DNA from: CAVUNY01 sp963843535
GTDB lineage: Bacteria; Chloroflexota; Anaerolineae; Anaerolineales; Anaerolineaceae
Direction of reading: 5' to 3'
DNA length: 64,000 nucleotides
Assembly (NCBI GenBank): GCA_963843535.1
Contig: CAWJKU010000004.1
Location: forward strand, 682,001-746,000
Under the pieces are notes generated by a model, which saw only the letters and a program-made list of their open reading frames with translations, did no database searches and was not told the origin of the DNA. Every line of letters starts with the position of its first letter. Positions within the stretch are counted from its first letter, which is position 1. Made by a program: the position numbers and the translations under genes. Below, piece after piece: positions 1 to 8,158 of this stretch.

Positions 1-4
1 CCGG

Positions 5-28
5 CGCTCTCGGTGGAGGGCGTTTTTT
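5..28 (+). terminator. Rho-independent terminator of an upstream gene
   Basis: A 7-bp stem (CGCTCTC with GAGGGCG, one G-T wobble) around a 4-nt loop is followed by six T. It ends 12 bases before mtnA, so it probably closes a plus-strand transcript that lies outside the window. Confidence 0.55.
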
Positions 29-40
29 GGTGTAAATACC

Positions 41-1087
41 ATGCGTACTGTCGAGTGGGATCAAAACCGAACAGAGATCCGCCTTATCGATCAGCGTTTG
101 CTGCCTGGGCGTTTCGAAATCTTCATCTGTAAATCATTAGACGAGGTTGTTTTTGCTATCAAAGACATGGTTGTGCGCGGAGCGCCAGCCATCGGTGTTA
201 CAGCCGCCTTTGGCATGGCACTGGCAGCCTGCCGTTCTGACGCTACGTCTGTGGACCAGCTGCGCGGCGAATTACGCCAGGCGGCCCAGGTGCTCAACAA
301 CTCGCGGCCCACTGCTGTAAACCTGCCGTGGGCTACACGCCAGATGGTGCTGTTCATGAACCAGCCGTTTGGGTCGATAAGCGTAATTGCCGAAGGGCTG
401 GTGAAGGAAGCGCAGCGCATCGCTGACGAAGACGTGGCCACCAATAAACGCATGGCAAAAATTGGCGCCGACCTGATCCAGGATGGTGACACGATTATCC
501 ATCATTGCAACACTGGCGCCCTGGCGGCAGTCGATTGGGGGACGGCGTTAGGCGTGGTTCGCCTGGCGCATGAGAATGGCAAGCACATCCACGTTCTGGT
601 GGATGAAACACGCCCGCGTCTGCAGGGCGCTCGCCTGACTGCCTGGGAGCTGGACCAGTTGAAAATTTCTTACGAAATCATCAGCGATAATGCGGCGGGT
701 CATTTCTTGCGGCGACACCAGGCGGATAAGGTCTTTTTTGGCGCCGACCGGGTAGCGGCGAACGGCGACGTGGCAAATAAAGTGGGCAGCTACATGCTGG
801 CGCTGGCAGCCCATGCCAATCATGTGCCGGTCTATTCTGTTTTCCCGACCTCGACCGTGGATTTGTCGCTGGAAAATGGTGACCAGATACCCATCGAAGA
901 ACGCGCTGCCTCCGAGGTATTGGACCTGCAGTTTCACGGAGAACGAGTGGCACCTATCGGGGCCAGGGCTCGCAATCCGGCTTTTGATGTCACTCCCAAC
1001 CATTTGTTAACCGCCCTGGTGACTGAAAAAGGTATCATCTACCCACCCATGAAAGTGAATCTGCCGCGGGTTATGCGCGGCAAATAG
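41..1087 (+). CDS. mtnA: S-methyl-5-thioribose-1-phosphate isomerase
   Basis: Cytosolic aldose-ketose isomerase of the methionine salvage pathway, converting 5-methylthioribose-1-phosphate to methylthioribulose-1-phosphate. At 348 aa it has normal family length. Visible family motifs are RGAPAIG near residue 46, HHCNTGAL with the likely catalytic Cys156, the DETRPRLQGARLTAWEL stretch near 190, and GADRVAANGDVANK with the likely catalytic Asp236. It belongs to the eIF2B-like fold, and some relatives isomerise ribose-1-phosphate or 5-deoxyribose-1-phosphate, so substrate choice is inferred. It sits 11 bases before a PfkB-family kinase and two genes before ahcY, which fits recycling of AdoMet by-products. 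The start has no strong ribosome site; the residues after ATG 41 align with family N-termini. Confidence 0.93.
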   Translation: MRTVEWDQNRTEIRLIDQRLLPGRFEIFICKSLDEVVFAIKDMVVRGAPAIGVTAAFGMALAACRSDATSVDQLRGELRQAAQVLNNSRPTAVNLPWATRQMVLFMNQPFGSISVIAEGLVKEAQRIADEDVATNKRMAKIGADLIQDGDTIIHHCNTGALAAVDWGTALGVVRLAHENGKHIHVLVDETRPRLQGARLTAWELDQLKISYEIISDNAAGHFLRRHQADKVFFGADRVAANGDVANKVGSYMLALAAHANHVPVYSVFPTSTVDLSLENGDQIPIEERAASEVLDLQFHGERVAPIGARARNPAFDVTPNHLLTALVTEKGIIYPPMKVNLPRVMRGK

Positions 1088-1098
1088 AGGATGAACGT

Positions 1099-2058
1099 AT
1101 GCCAGTGATTTGTACCGGCTCCATCGCGTATGACTATTTGATGACTTTCCCTGGATATTTCCGGGATCAAATCCTGCCAGACCAGCTGGAAACAATCAGC
1201 CTGTCGTTCCTGGTAGACAGTATGACCCGCCAGCGCGGTGGGATTGCCCCCAATATCGCCTATACCATGGCATTATTGGGTGAGCCTCCTTTGATCGTTG
1301 GCACGGTGGGTGAAGATTTCGGCGATTACCGGCGCTGGCTGGAAGATCACAACCTGGATACGCGTTATATCCGCGTGGTGCCGGGGAAGTTCACGGCATC
1401 GTTTTTTGCCAATACCGACCTGGCGAACTCTCAGATCAGCAGTTTTTATACGGGCGCGATGGCCCATGCGGGGGAGTTATCTCTGGAAGAGCTGGTGCCA
1501 GAGCACCCCGACCTGGTGATTATTTCGCCCAATGACCCGGGCGCCATGGACCAGTACGTGCGCGAATGCGCCAGGCTCGGGCTGCGGTACTTATACGATC
1601 CTGGTCAGCAGGTGGCGCGCTCCAGCGGGGATGAACTGCGGCGTGGGGTCGAAAATGCATACAGCCTGTTTTGCAACGAGTATGAATTTGAACTTCTGCA
1701 GAAACATACCCAACTGAGCCGCGCTGAGATGATCAAACGGGTGAAACTGCTGGTGGTGACCCTGGGGAAAAATGGGGCCGATATTTATTTCGATGGAGAC
1801 TGCACCCATACCCCGGTGGTGCCTCCCCAACAAATCGCCGACCCGACCGGTGTGGGCGATGCCTTCCGCGGTGGGTTTGTGCGTGCATGGCAGTTGGGAT
1901 TGGATTGGACCACTTGCGGGCAAGCCGGTGCTCTGGCAGCCACATACTGCCTGGAACAAAAAGGGACCCAAAATCACTTTTACACCCCGGCAGAATTTGT
2001 TGCCAGGTACCGCCAGCATTTTGATGACCGTGGTAAACTGGACGCCCTGATAAGCTGA
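1099..2058 (+). CDS. PfkB-family carbohydrate/nucleoside kinase (adenosine-kinase-like)
   Basis: A 319-aa ribokinase-fold kinase. The N-terminal signature region RGGIAPNIAYTMALLG (about residues 40-55) and the anion-hole motif DPTGVGDAFRGGF near residue 250, with the catalytic Asp of GVGD, are intact. The PfkB family phosphorylates sugars or nucleosides, and the sequence alone does not fix the substrate. Placement between mtnA and adenosylhomocysteinase, whose product is adenosine, makes adenosine kinase the best guess, with ribokinase as the alternative. An AGAGG ribosome site overlaps the mtnA stop, 8 bases before ATG, so the two genes are probably co-transcribed. Confidence 0.85.
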   Translation: MPVICTGSIAYDYLMTFPGYFRDQILPDQLETISLSFLVDSMTRQRGGIAPNIAYTMALLGEPPLIVGTVGEDFGDYRRWLEDHNLDTRYIRVVPGKFTASFFANTDLANSQISSFYTGAMAHAGELSLEELVPEHPDLVIISPNDPGAMDQYVRECARLGLRYLYDPGQQVARSSGDELRRGVENAYSLFCNEYEFELLQKHTQLSRAEMIKRVKLLVVTLGKNGADIYFDGDCTHTPVVPPQQIADPTGVGDAFRGGFVRAWQLGLDWTTCGQAGALAATYCLEQKGTQNHFYTPAEFVARYRQHFDDRGKLDALIS

Positions 2059-2105
2059 AACGGTGATGCTCATCCATCAACTTTGGGCAGGGAAGCCCCT
2101 GGATT

Positions 2106-2133
2106 TTTGGCTCTTATTTTCAACGATTAGAAT
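2106..2133 (+). promoter_or_regulatory. Possible ahcY promoter
   Basis: TTTGGC at 2106-2111 and TAGAAT at 2128-2133 are 16 bases apart, 16 bases before the ahcY start. The -35 match is weak. ahcY may also be read through from mtnA. Confidence 0.3.
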
Positions 2134-2148
2134 AGATGGAGGATAAAA

Positions 2149-3408
2149 ATGGCAAATCATGATGTTAAGGATCTCAGCCTGGCAGAAGGTGGACGGCTGC
2201 GGATTGAATGGGCCGAACGGGAAATGCCGGTGCTGCGTCAGATCCATGAGCGGTTTAAGAAAGAGCGCCCCCTGGCTGGAATTCGGGTTTCAGCCTGTCT
2301 GCACGTCACAACCGAAACCGCCAATTTAATGAAGACTCTCCAGGCAGGCGGCGCGGACGTGGTGTTGACGGCGTCAAATCCGCTTTCCACCCAGGATGAC
2401 GTGGCGGCTTCGCTAATTTCCCACGATGAAATCCCGGTGTTCGCGATCAAGGGTGAAGACAACGTAACCTACTATAAGCACATCAAGGCTGCATTGGATC
2501 ATAAACCGCACATGACGATGGATGACGGCGCGGACCTGGTCAGCACTATTCACAAAGACCGCCGCGAACTGATCCCTGGTATTGTCGGTGGGACAGAAGA
2601 AACCACCACCGGCGTAATCCGGCTGCGCGCGATGGCTGCCGATAAAATGCTCAATTTTCCGGTGATCGCGGTCAATGATGCGATGACCAAGCACTTCTTC
2701 GATAATCGTTACGGCACGGGCCAATCGACCCTTGACGGCATTGTTCGGGCCACGAATATCCTGCTGGCTGGGAAGGTGTTTGTGATCGCCGGCTATGGCT
2801 GGTGCGGGCGAGGTCTGGCTTCGCGCGCGCAAGGCATGGGCTCTAACGTTATCGTGACCGAGGTCGATCCGCTGAAAGCACTGGAAGCGGTCATGGATGG
2901 CTTCCGGGTGATGCCGATGATCGAGGCAGCGAAAATCGGTGATATTTTCTGCACCCTGACCGGTGATCTGAACGTGATCGATCGCCAGCATTTCGAGGTA
3001 ATGAAAGACGGCGCGATTGTGGCGAATTCGGGCCATTTCAATGTCGAAATCAATATTCCAGCCCTGGCGGAACTATCATCCACCAAGCGACTGGTGCGAC
3101 CTTATGTCGAGCAGTACAGCAAGAAAGACGGGAGCAGGATTTTCCTGTTGGGAGAAGGCCGTTTGATCAACCTGGCTGCTGCCGAAGGCCACCCAGCCAG
3201 CGTGATGGATATGTCTTTCGCCAACCAGGCCCTCGCCGCTGAGTACATGGTGAAAAATGCATCGAAATTGCAGAAAATGGTTTACAGCGTGCCGGAAGAC
3301 ATCGATAAAGAAATCGCGCGTTTGAAGCTACTGGCGATGGGTGTGCATATTGATGATTTAACGCCGGAACAGGCGAAATATTTGAATTCTTGGGAAGAAG
3401 GCACCTAA
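2149..3408 (+). CDS. ahcY: Adenosylhomocysteinase (S-adenosylhomocysteine hydrolase)
   Basis: NAD-dependent cytosolic enzyme that splits S-adenosylhomocysteine into adenosine and homocysteine, clearing the product inhibitor of methyltransferases. The 419-aa length and the C-terminus ending in YLNSW plus GT resemble the short archaeal/Thermotoga type, which lacks an insertion found in the longer bacterial and eukaryotic forms. NDAMTKHFFDNRYGTGQS (about 178-195) carries the active-site Lys, Asp and Asn; GYGWCGRG near residue 214 is the NAD-binding glycine loop. GGAGG stands 6 bases before ATG. With mtnA and the kinase upstream it forms a compact AdoMet by-product recycling group. Confidence 0.96.
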   Translation: MANHDVKDLSLAEGGRLRIEWAEREMPVLRQIHERFKKERPLAGIRVSACLHVTTETANLMKTLQAGGADVVLTASNPLSTQDDVAASLISHDEIPVFAIKGEDNVTYYKHIKAALDHKPHMTMDDGADLVSTIHKDRRELIPGIVGGTEETTTGVIRLRAMAADKMLNFPVIAVNDAMTKHFFDNRYGTGQSTLDGIVRATNILLAGKVFVIAGYGWCGRGLASRAQGMGSNVIVTEVDPLKALEAVMDGFRVMPMIEAAKIGDIFCTLTGDLNVIDRQHFEVMKDGAIVANSGHFNVEINIPALAELSSTKRLVRPYVEQYSKKDGSRIFLLGEGRLINLAAAEGHPASVMDMSFANQALAAEYMVKNASKLQKMVYSVPEDIDKEIARLKLLAMGVHIDDLTPEQAKYLNSWEEGT

Positions 3409-3439
3409 AATCAGCAACCTGGTTTTTCGAGGACAAATT

Positions 3440-4189
3440 ATGAAATACCGGTACTTTAGTCTAATTGTCCTGGTGATGATGATGGGTTTCTTTTCGGCGT
3501 GTACGGCTGCCGTTGAGCCGACCGCGACCGCAGCACCAACCCAGCCGCCGCCTGTCAGCGAGACACCGCGGCTTATAGAAACCCTGTCGCCTTCGAATAC
3601 TCCATCACCCCAACCGACGGCAACGTTCACCCCATCGCCGTCGATGACGCATACGGCAACGGTCACTTCCACGCCGACCCCCTCTTTTGCCGGGTTTTCA
3701 GTTACCTATGCCCAATATACCAATTACGGCATGTTGATCGGGTTCAAAATCCCGGGTATCAAGGAAAACTACCGTTTAACCGTCAATAAGATCGAATACA
3801 AGTGCCAAATTAATGATAAAGCCCAGGACAGCCTGTACTGTTATGGCCCTCAATTCAACCAGAATGAAATCGTGACCCTTGATTTTTTCCCGCTCGAAGG
3901 GGAAGGTAAACCGCTGTATGAGGTATCTTACAAGGTGTCCCTGCTGGTGCCGCCGACCGTCGATCCGCGGATCTTAATGACCCAGGCTCCGGGGACCTGC
4001 CCGCAGCGTGGGGTTGATGTGACCTGTGAGACCGAATACCGCAATAATGGCAACGGCGGCTACTGTATCGTAGCGACCTGCAATGATGCCTGCGGGTATT
4101 ACTATTCGATGGATACCTGCCCGGAAGGAAGCGTCAACAACGGGATTTACCCGATCACCGGCACGCCACCTTTGCCGCCTATCCGGTAA
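3440..4189 (+). CDS. Secreted lipoprotein with Pro/Thr linker, unknown function
   Basis: Not recognised as a named family. A lysine/arginine start, a hydrophobic stretch and a lipobox-like FFSAC at about residues 17-21 indicate a lipoprotein signal. Residues 25-75 are a Pro/Thr/Ser-rich spacer of the kind that tethers extracytoplasmic domains. The rest (about 80-249) is a globular, probably beta-rich domain whose C-terminal part holds many cysteines (including CPQRGVDVTC and CIVATCNDACGYYY), likely forming disulfides outside the cell. It follows ahcY by 31 bases but has no obvious functional link to it. The gene ends 28 bases before a long perfect hairpin. Confidence 0.75.
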   Translation: MKYRYFSLIVLVMMMGFFSACTAAVEPTATAAPTQPPPVSETPRLIETLSPSNTPSPQPTATFTPSPSMTHTATVTSTPTPSFAGFSVTYAQYTNYGMLIGFKIPGIKENYRLTVNKIEYKCQINDKAQDSLYCYGPQFNQNEIVTLDFFPLEGEGKPLYEVSYKVSLLVPPTVDPRILMTQAPGTCPQRGVDVTCETEYRNNGNGGYCIVATCNDACGYYYSMDTCPEGSVNNGIYPITGTPPLPPIR

Positions 4190-4217
4190 TCTGCAAGTTC
4201 TGAAAAAATTGTTTACA

Positions 4218-4258
4218 AGAGGGAGTTCCGACCGGCAAAGCCGGTCGGAACTCCCTCT
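4218..4258. repeat. 19-bp perfect hairpin, GGC-AAA-GCC apex (bidirectional terminator or REP-like)
   Basis: A perfect 19-bp inverted repeat, arm AGAGGGAGTTCCGACCGGC with loop AAA, lies between two convergent genes. No clear T-run follows on the plus strand. It shares arm layout and apex with hairpins at 39704-39740 and 53901-53939, suggesting a dispersed palindromic element as well as a possible terminator. Confidence 0.75.
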
Positions 4259-4267
4259 AAAAATTAA

Positions 4268-4786
4268 TTACGGCGAAGAGCCAACCTGGATTTGGATGAA
4301 GAATGTGTCGCCGAAAGGCTCATTCTTGGGATTGTACGCCTGCCAGGCGCTCTGATAAGTACCCGGTTCTGCTGGAGCGGTCATCAGCATGCGGATCACG
4401 GCTTTTGTACCGCTGCGCGCTGGAAACAAGGACTGCACCGGATTGGCGCCCAGGGCGGGTCCCCCTACCAGTCGCAGCTGGTAGCGCTCATCCCAATTGC
4501 ATGTGCCCGCATTTTGTACTTCCCAGCGCTTGTCGAGGGTGGAATTAGGCTCGACCACGGTTCCATCCGGTATGGTCTGATCACTTACATAAAGCAGGAC
4601 GTCGGTGCAGGCCAGCTCTGGGGTTGGGCGGGTGATGCTGACCGGTGGAGGGATTGGGGTAGGGGTGTTCGCCGGTGGCATGGTGGCGGGCCGGAAGGGG
4701 GGAATCTCACTTGAGCCTGGCGCCGGAATCTGGGGCCGGAGAGAGCATCCGGATAACAGGAGCAGAAGCAGGAGGAAGAACCTCAT
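4268..4786 (-). CDS. Lipoprotein with NBR1-type Ig-like domain
   Basis: The start was placed at ATG 4786, giving MRFFLLLLLLLSGCSLRP, a textbook lipoprotein signal with lipobox LSGC; the open frame to 4837 would put 17 non-signal residues in front. After a Pro/Thr-rich spacer (about residues 25-55) comes a domain with conserved Trp and Gly spacing (KRWEVQNAGTCNWDERYQL and then PGTYQSAWQAYN) typical of the Ig-like domain first described in NBR1, common in Anaerolineae surface proteins. The protein is expected on the outer face of the membrane, with a binding rather than catalytic role. It lies downstream of recA on the same strand but beyond a strong terminator. Confidence 0.75.
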   Translation of the reverse strand: MRFFLLLLLLLSGCSLRPQIPAPGSSEIPPFRPATMPPANTPTPIPPPVSITRPTPELACTDVLLYVSDQTIPDGTVVEPNSTLDKRWEVQNAGTCNWDERYQLRLVGGPALGANPVQSLFPARSGTKAVIRMLMTAPAEPGTYQSAWQAYNPKNEPFGDTFFIQIQVGSSP

Positions 4787-4835
4787 CACCCCAGATTGTA
4801 GCACAGGTAACCTGGCTCGATATGTTAAAATCAAC

Positions 4836-4865
4836 AACCCGCGCCTGGTGCATCAGGCGCGGGTT
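4836..4865 (-). terminator. recA terminator hairpin
   Basis: A perfect 12-bp stem (AACCCGCGCCTG and its complement) with a 6-base loop starts 27 bases after the recA stop. On the minus strand it is followed by TGTTGATTTT, a moderately U-rich tail. Confidence 0.7.
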
Positions 4866-4891
4866 ATCGTCCGGTAAATTAATTAAACGGG

Positions 4892-5998
4892 TTATTCGTC
4901 TTCGCCGGCGCTGTCTTCGGAGCCGCCGCTGGAAGCGAAATTCAGCGGAAGCTCGCCGCCCATCGCGCGTTGGCGAACTGCCAGCTCGATTTCACCCGCC
5001 AGGTCCAGGTTCTGCCGCAGAAATTCCTTGGCATTTTCGCGCCCCTGACCCAGGCGGATGTCGCCGTAGGAGAAGAATGCCCCGCGTTTGGTGATGATTT
5101 CCAGTTGGGTAGCCAGGTCGATGATGTCGCCCACTTTGGAAATACCTTCGTTGTACATGATATCAAATTCAGCTGTCCGGAAAGGCGCGGCAACTTTGTT
5201 CTTGACCACGCGTACCCTGACCCGGCTGCCGATCATCTCAGCGCCCATCTTGATCGTCTGGATGCGGCGTACATCCAGGCGGACAGAAGCATAGAATTTG
5301 AACGCCAGCCCTCCTGGTGTGGTTTCGGGATTGCCGAACATGATTCCGATCTTCTGCCGCAGCTGGTTTGTAAAAATGACCGCGGTTTTCGTTTGGTTGA
5401 TCGCCCCTGAAAGCTTACGCAGGGCCTGCGACATCAGGCGGGCCTGCATGCCCATGCTGGCATCTCCCATATCGCCTTCGATTTCGGCTCGCGGCACCAG
5501 GGCAGCGACCGAGTCGACAACCACGACATCTACAGCCGCGGAGCGCACCAGGGTTTCGAGAATTTCCAGGGCTTCTTCACCTGTGTCCGGCTGCGAAACC
5601 AGTAAGCTATCAATATCCACGCCCAGCCGACCAGCGTATGCCGGGTCGAGGGCATGTTCCATATCGATGTACGCTGCCGTACCGCCCATATGTTGGGCTT
5701 CTGCCACGATGTGCAGGCACAGGGTGGTCTTGCCAGAAGATTCCGGGCCGTAGATTTCGGTCACCCTTGCCCGGGGAATCCCGCCGACACCCAGGGCGAT
5801 ATCTAAAGATAAGGAACCGGTGGGGATTGATTCCACCGCCAGATGCTGTGCTTCACCCATGCGCATTATTGACCCTTCGCCGTAGCGCTTGATGATATCG
5901 CCCAGCGCCTTGTCCAGGGTGGCTTTGCGGGCTTCTTCCATTCCCGGGCCCAGCATGGGCTCGTTGGTTGTCGTCGGTTGAACATTTTTCTTCGCCAT
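4892..5998 (-). CDS. recA: RecA recombinase
   Basis: DNA-dependent ATPase for homologous recombination and SOS coprotease activity. A 368-aa protein with Walker A GPESSGKT near residue 77, the SVAALVPRAEIEGDMGD region, the DNA-binding loop MSQALRKLSGAINQTKTAVIFTNQ and an acidic C-terminal tail. The frame opens at a TTG at 6004, but AGGAGA at 6006-6011 is only one base from that TTG and 7 bases from ATG 5998, so 5998 is the start. It is divergent from tgt and has an SOS-like operator in its promoter. Confidence 0.98.
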   Translation of the reverse strand: MAKKNVQPTTTNEPMLGPGMEEARKATLDKALGDIIKRYGEGSIMRMGEAQHLAVESIPTGSLSLDIALGVGGIPRARVTEIYGPESSGKTTLCLHIVAEAQHMGGTAAYIDMEHALDPAYAGRLGVDIDSLLVSQPDTGEEALEILETLVRSAAVDVVVVDSVAALVPRAEIEGDMGDASMGMQARLMSQALRKLSGAINQTKTAVIFTNQLRQKIGIMFGNPETTPGGLAFKFYASVRLDVRRIQTIKMGAEMIGSRVRVRVVKNKVAAPFRTAEFDIMYNEGISKVGDIIDLATQLEIITKRGAFFSYGDIRLGQGRENAKEFLRQNLDLAGEIELAVRQRAMGGELPLNFASSGGSEDSAGEDE

Positions 5999-6072
5999 CG
6001 TCAAATCTCCTGTATCGTGGTTACGAATATTGGTTTTGGATTAGCGTGTTTCGTGCGTAACCCGTTAGAGAT

Positions 6073-6101
6073 ATTATAGTACAAATGTTCAAAAAAGCAA
6101 G
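6073..6101 (-). promoter_or_regulatory. recA promoter with SOS (LexA-type) operator
   Basis: On the minus strand TTGCTT (6100-6095) and TATAAT (6078-6073) are separated by 16 bases. The spacer contains GAACATTTGTAC (6090-6079), one base away from the GAAC-N4-GTTC LexA box of Gram-positive-type SOS systems. A repressor bound there would block the promoter directly. Confidence 0.55.
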
Positions 6102-6173
6102 AAGAAATTGCTTAATTATTTCTTCCATTTTGCCTGATTTTCCTGGCAAGATCCCAGATTGCCGGGAAGATGG

Positions 6174-6179
6174 TAAAAT
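6174..6179 (+). promoter_or_regulatory. Candidate -10 box of a leaderless tgt transcript
   Basis: TAAAAT ends 9 bases before the tgt ATG and there is no convincing ribosome site, so transcription would start at or next to the start codon. No good -35 is visible. Confidence 0.35.
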
Positions 6180-6188
6180 CCGGTATCT

Positions 6189-7295
6189 ATGCACACTGAA
6201 AACTTCAGCTTTGATCTGGCGGCGGTGGATCGCAAAGCCAGAGCGGGAATTTTTCACACTCCCCACGGTGCTTTGGAAACCCCGGTCTTTGCCCCGGTCG
6301 GCACCCAGGCTACGGTAAAGACATTGACCCCGGTCCAATTAGCAGAGCTGGGGGCCTCCCTGGTGCTTTCCAATACCTACCATTTATATTTACGGCCAGG
6401 GGCAGACCTTGTGGCAGAAATGGGCGGGCTGCACCGTTTTATGGGCTGGCCGCATCCAATGCTGACCGATTCGGGTGGATACCAGGTTTTCTCGCTGGCG
6501 GAAATGCGCAAGGTTGACGAGGATGGGGTTACCTTTAAGAGCCATATTGACGGCTCAACCCATCGTTTTACCCCGGAGAAAGCGGTTGAAATTCAGGAGC
6601 TATTAGGCGCGGATATCATCATGGCATTCGACGAGTGCTCCGAACCTCACGATCGAACTTACGTGGAACGGGCCATGCACCGCACGCACGCCTGGGCGGA
6701 ACGCTGCTGCCGGGCACAAAAACGAACCGACCAGGCCCTGTTCGGCATTGTGCAAGGAGGGATCTTCCCTGACTTGCGCGAGTATTCGGCCCGGGTGATC
6801 AGTGAAATAGGTTTTCCTGGGCATGCCATTGGCGGTCTTTCGGTAGGTGAGGAAAAAAAAGACATGTATGCCATGATCGATGTGGTGAATGCCGTCCTTC
6901 CCGAAAACAAACCGCGCTATCTGATGGGCGTTGGCACGGTTGAAGATCTGGTCAACGGCATCGCCCGCGGCATCGACATTTTTGACTGCGTTTTGCCAAC
7001 CCGCCTGGCTCGCCACCAGGCCGCAATGACCCGGCGCGGACGGTTGAACCTCCTCAACGCAATGTATGCTCGCGATTCGCGCCCCATTGATGAATCCTGC
7101 AGGTGTTATACCTGCCGGACCTTCACCAGGGCCTACCTTCGCCACCTGATCGTCGCCAAAGAGATGCTGGCGAGCACCTTGATCTCGATTCATAATCTCT
7201 TTACGCTGGTCGAATTAGCCAAAGATGCCCGGCGTGCTATCCTGGAAGGCCGCTTCGCGATTTTTGCGGCAGAAATTTTATCTCAAATGGAATGA
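6189..7295 (+). CDS. tgt: tRNA-guanine transglycosylase
   Basis: Exchanges guanine at the wobble position of GUN-anticodon tRNAs for preQ1 in queuosine synthesis. At 368 aa it matches bacterial Tgt. DSGGYQVFSLA near residue 94 holds the base-binding Asp, IFDCVLPTRLARHQ the nucleophilic Asp, and CRCYTC followed by a His about 25 residues later is the zinc site. Other queuosine genes are not in the window. It starts divergently from recA and ends 35 bases before uppP, so the two could share a transcript. Confidence 0.97.
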   Translation: MHTENFSFDLAAVDRKARAGIFHTPHGALETPVFAPVGTQATVKTLTPVQLAELGASLVLSNTYHLYLRPGADLVAEMGGLHRFMGWPHPMLTDSGGYQVFSLAEMRKVDEDGVTFKSHIDGSTHRFTPEKAVEIQELLGADIIMAFDECSEPHDRTYVERAMHRTHAWAERCCRAQKRTDQALFGIVQGGIFPDLREYSARVISEIGFPGHAIGGLSVGEEKKDMYAMIDVVNAVLPENKPRYLMGVGTVEDLVNGIARGIDIFDCVLPTRLARHQAAMTRRGRLNLLNAMYARDSRPIDESCRCYTCRTFTRAYLRHLIVAKEMLASTLISIHNLFTLVELAKDARRAILEGRFAIFAAEILSQME

Positions 7296-7330
7296 CTTCT
7301 CAGCTTGCGAACTCAAATGTGGAGTAAACC

Positions 7331-8158
7331 ATGACCCTCATTCAGGCTATCATCCTCGGTATTATTCAAGGCTTAACCGAATTCCTGCCAATTTCCAGCT
7401 CGGCTCACCTGGTGATCGCGCCTTTTCTGCTGGGCTGGACGATACCAGAACAGCAAGTTTTTCCGTTCGATGTTCTGGTCCAGTTAGGAACCCTGCTGGC
7501 GGTGATCATTTATTTTTGGGGCGACCTGTGGGCGATCCTCAAGGCTTTTATTCAGGGCCTGGTACAACGCAAACCTTTTACAGACCCCTTGTCTCGCCAG
7601 GGCTGGCTGTTAATCCTGGCATCTATTCCGGCGGGCCTGGCGGGGCTGCTGTTCAAAGATCTGGTCGATCAGGCATTTCAAAGCATGCTGATCACCGGCT
7701 TGTTTTTGCTGGTCACTGCACTGCTGCTGACCGTGGCGGAATGGATAGGTAAACACAGCCGGTCGCTGGAGTCGCTGGGCTGGCTGGATGCTGTTTGGAT
7801 GGGCGTCGCCCAGGCGCTGGCCATCTTCCCCGGGATTTCCCGATCCGGCGCTACCATGGCTGGTGGACTGGTGCGCAATCTTGACCGCACCGCCGCAGCG
7901 CGATTTTCATTTCTGATGTCCATCCCGATCATGCTGGCTGCCGGTGGGGTTGCGCTCAAGGATGTGCTTGATATTCCCGGCCTTTCGAGCATGCTTCCAC
8001 AAATCGGGGTGGGTTTTATCGCCGCGGCAGTGGTGGGTTATCTGTCCATCCGCTGGCTGCTGCGTTTTGTGAGCACCCATTCACTGCGCCCGTTCGCGGT
8101 TTACTGCACCGGATTGGGGCTATTGGTAGTGATTCTATATGTTATTTTCCCGCATTAG
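7331..8158 (+). CDS. uppP: Undecaprenyl-diphosphatase (BacA/UppP)
   Basis: Integral membrane phosphatase that regenerates the undecaprenyl phosphate carrier for cell-wall polymers; overproduction is classically linked to bacitracin resistance. The 275-aa sequence has about eight hydrophobic segments and both family signatures: GIIQGLTEFLPISSSAHL at the N-terminus and FPGISRSGATMAGGL near residue 165. Its last 20 bases overlap the next gene, a lipoprotein, which suggests coupled translation. Confidence 0.96.
   Translation: MTLIQAIILGIIQGLTEFLPISSSAHLVIAPFLLGWTIPEQQVFPFDVLVQLGTLLAVIIYFWGDLWAILKAFIQGLVQRKPFTDPLSRQGWLLILASIPAGLAGLLFKDLVDQAFQSMLITGLFLLVTALLLTVAEWIGKHSRSLESLGWLDAVWMGVAQALAIFPGISRSGATMAGGLVRNLDRTAAARFSFLMSIPIMLAAGGVALKDVLDIPGLSSMLPQIGVGFIAAAVVGYLSIRWLLRFVSTHSLRPFAVYCTGLGLLVVILYVIFPH

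Noticed and set aside
2059..2148. SAH riboswitch before ahcY
   Set aside because: The 90-base gap is short and does not show the conserved SAH-riboswitch core segments; only a weak promoter was seen.
2413..3036. 207-codon minus-strand open frame
   Set aside because: Fully antisense to ahcY, without family features; a shadow of a well-conserved gene.
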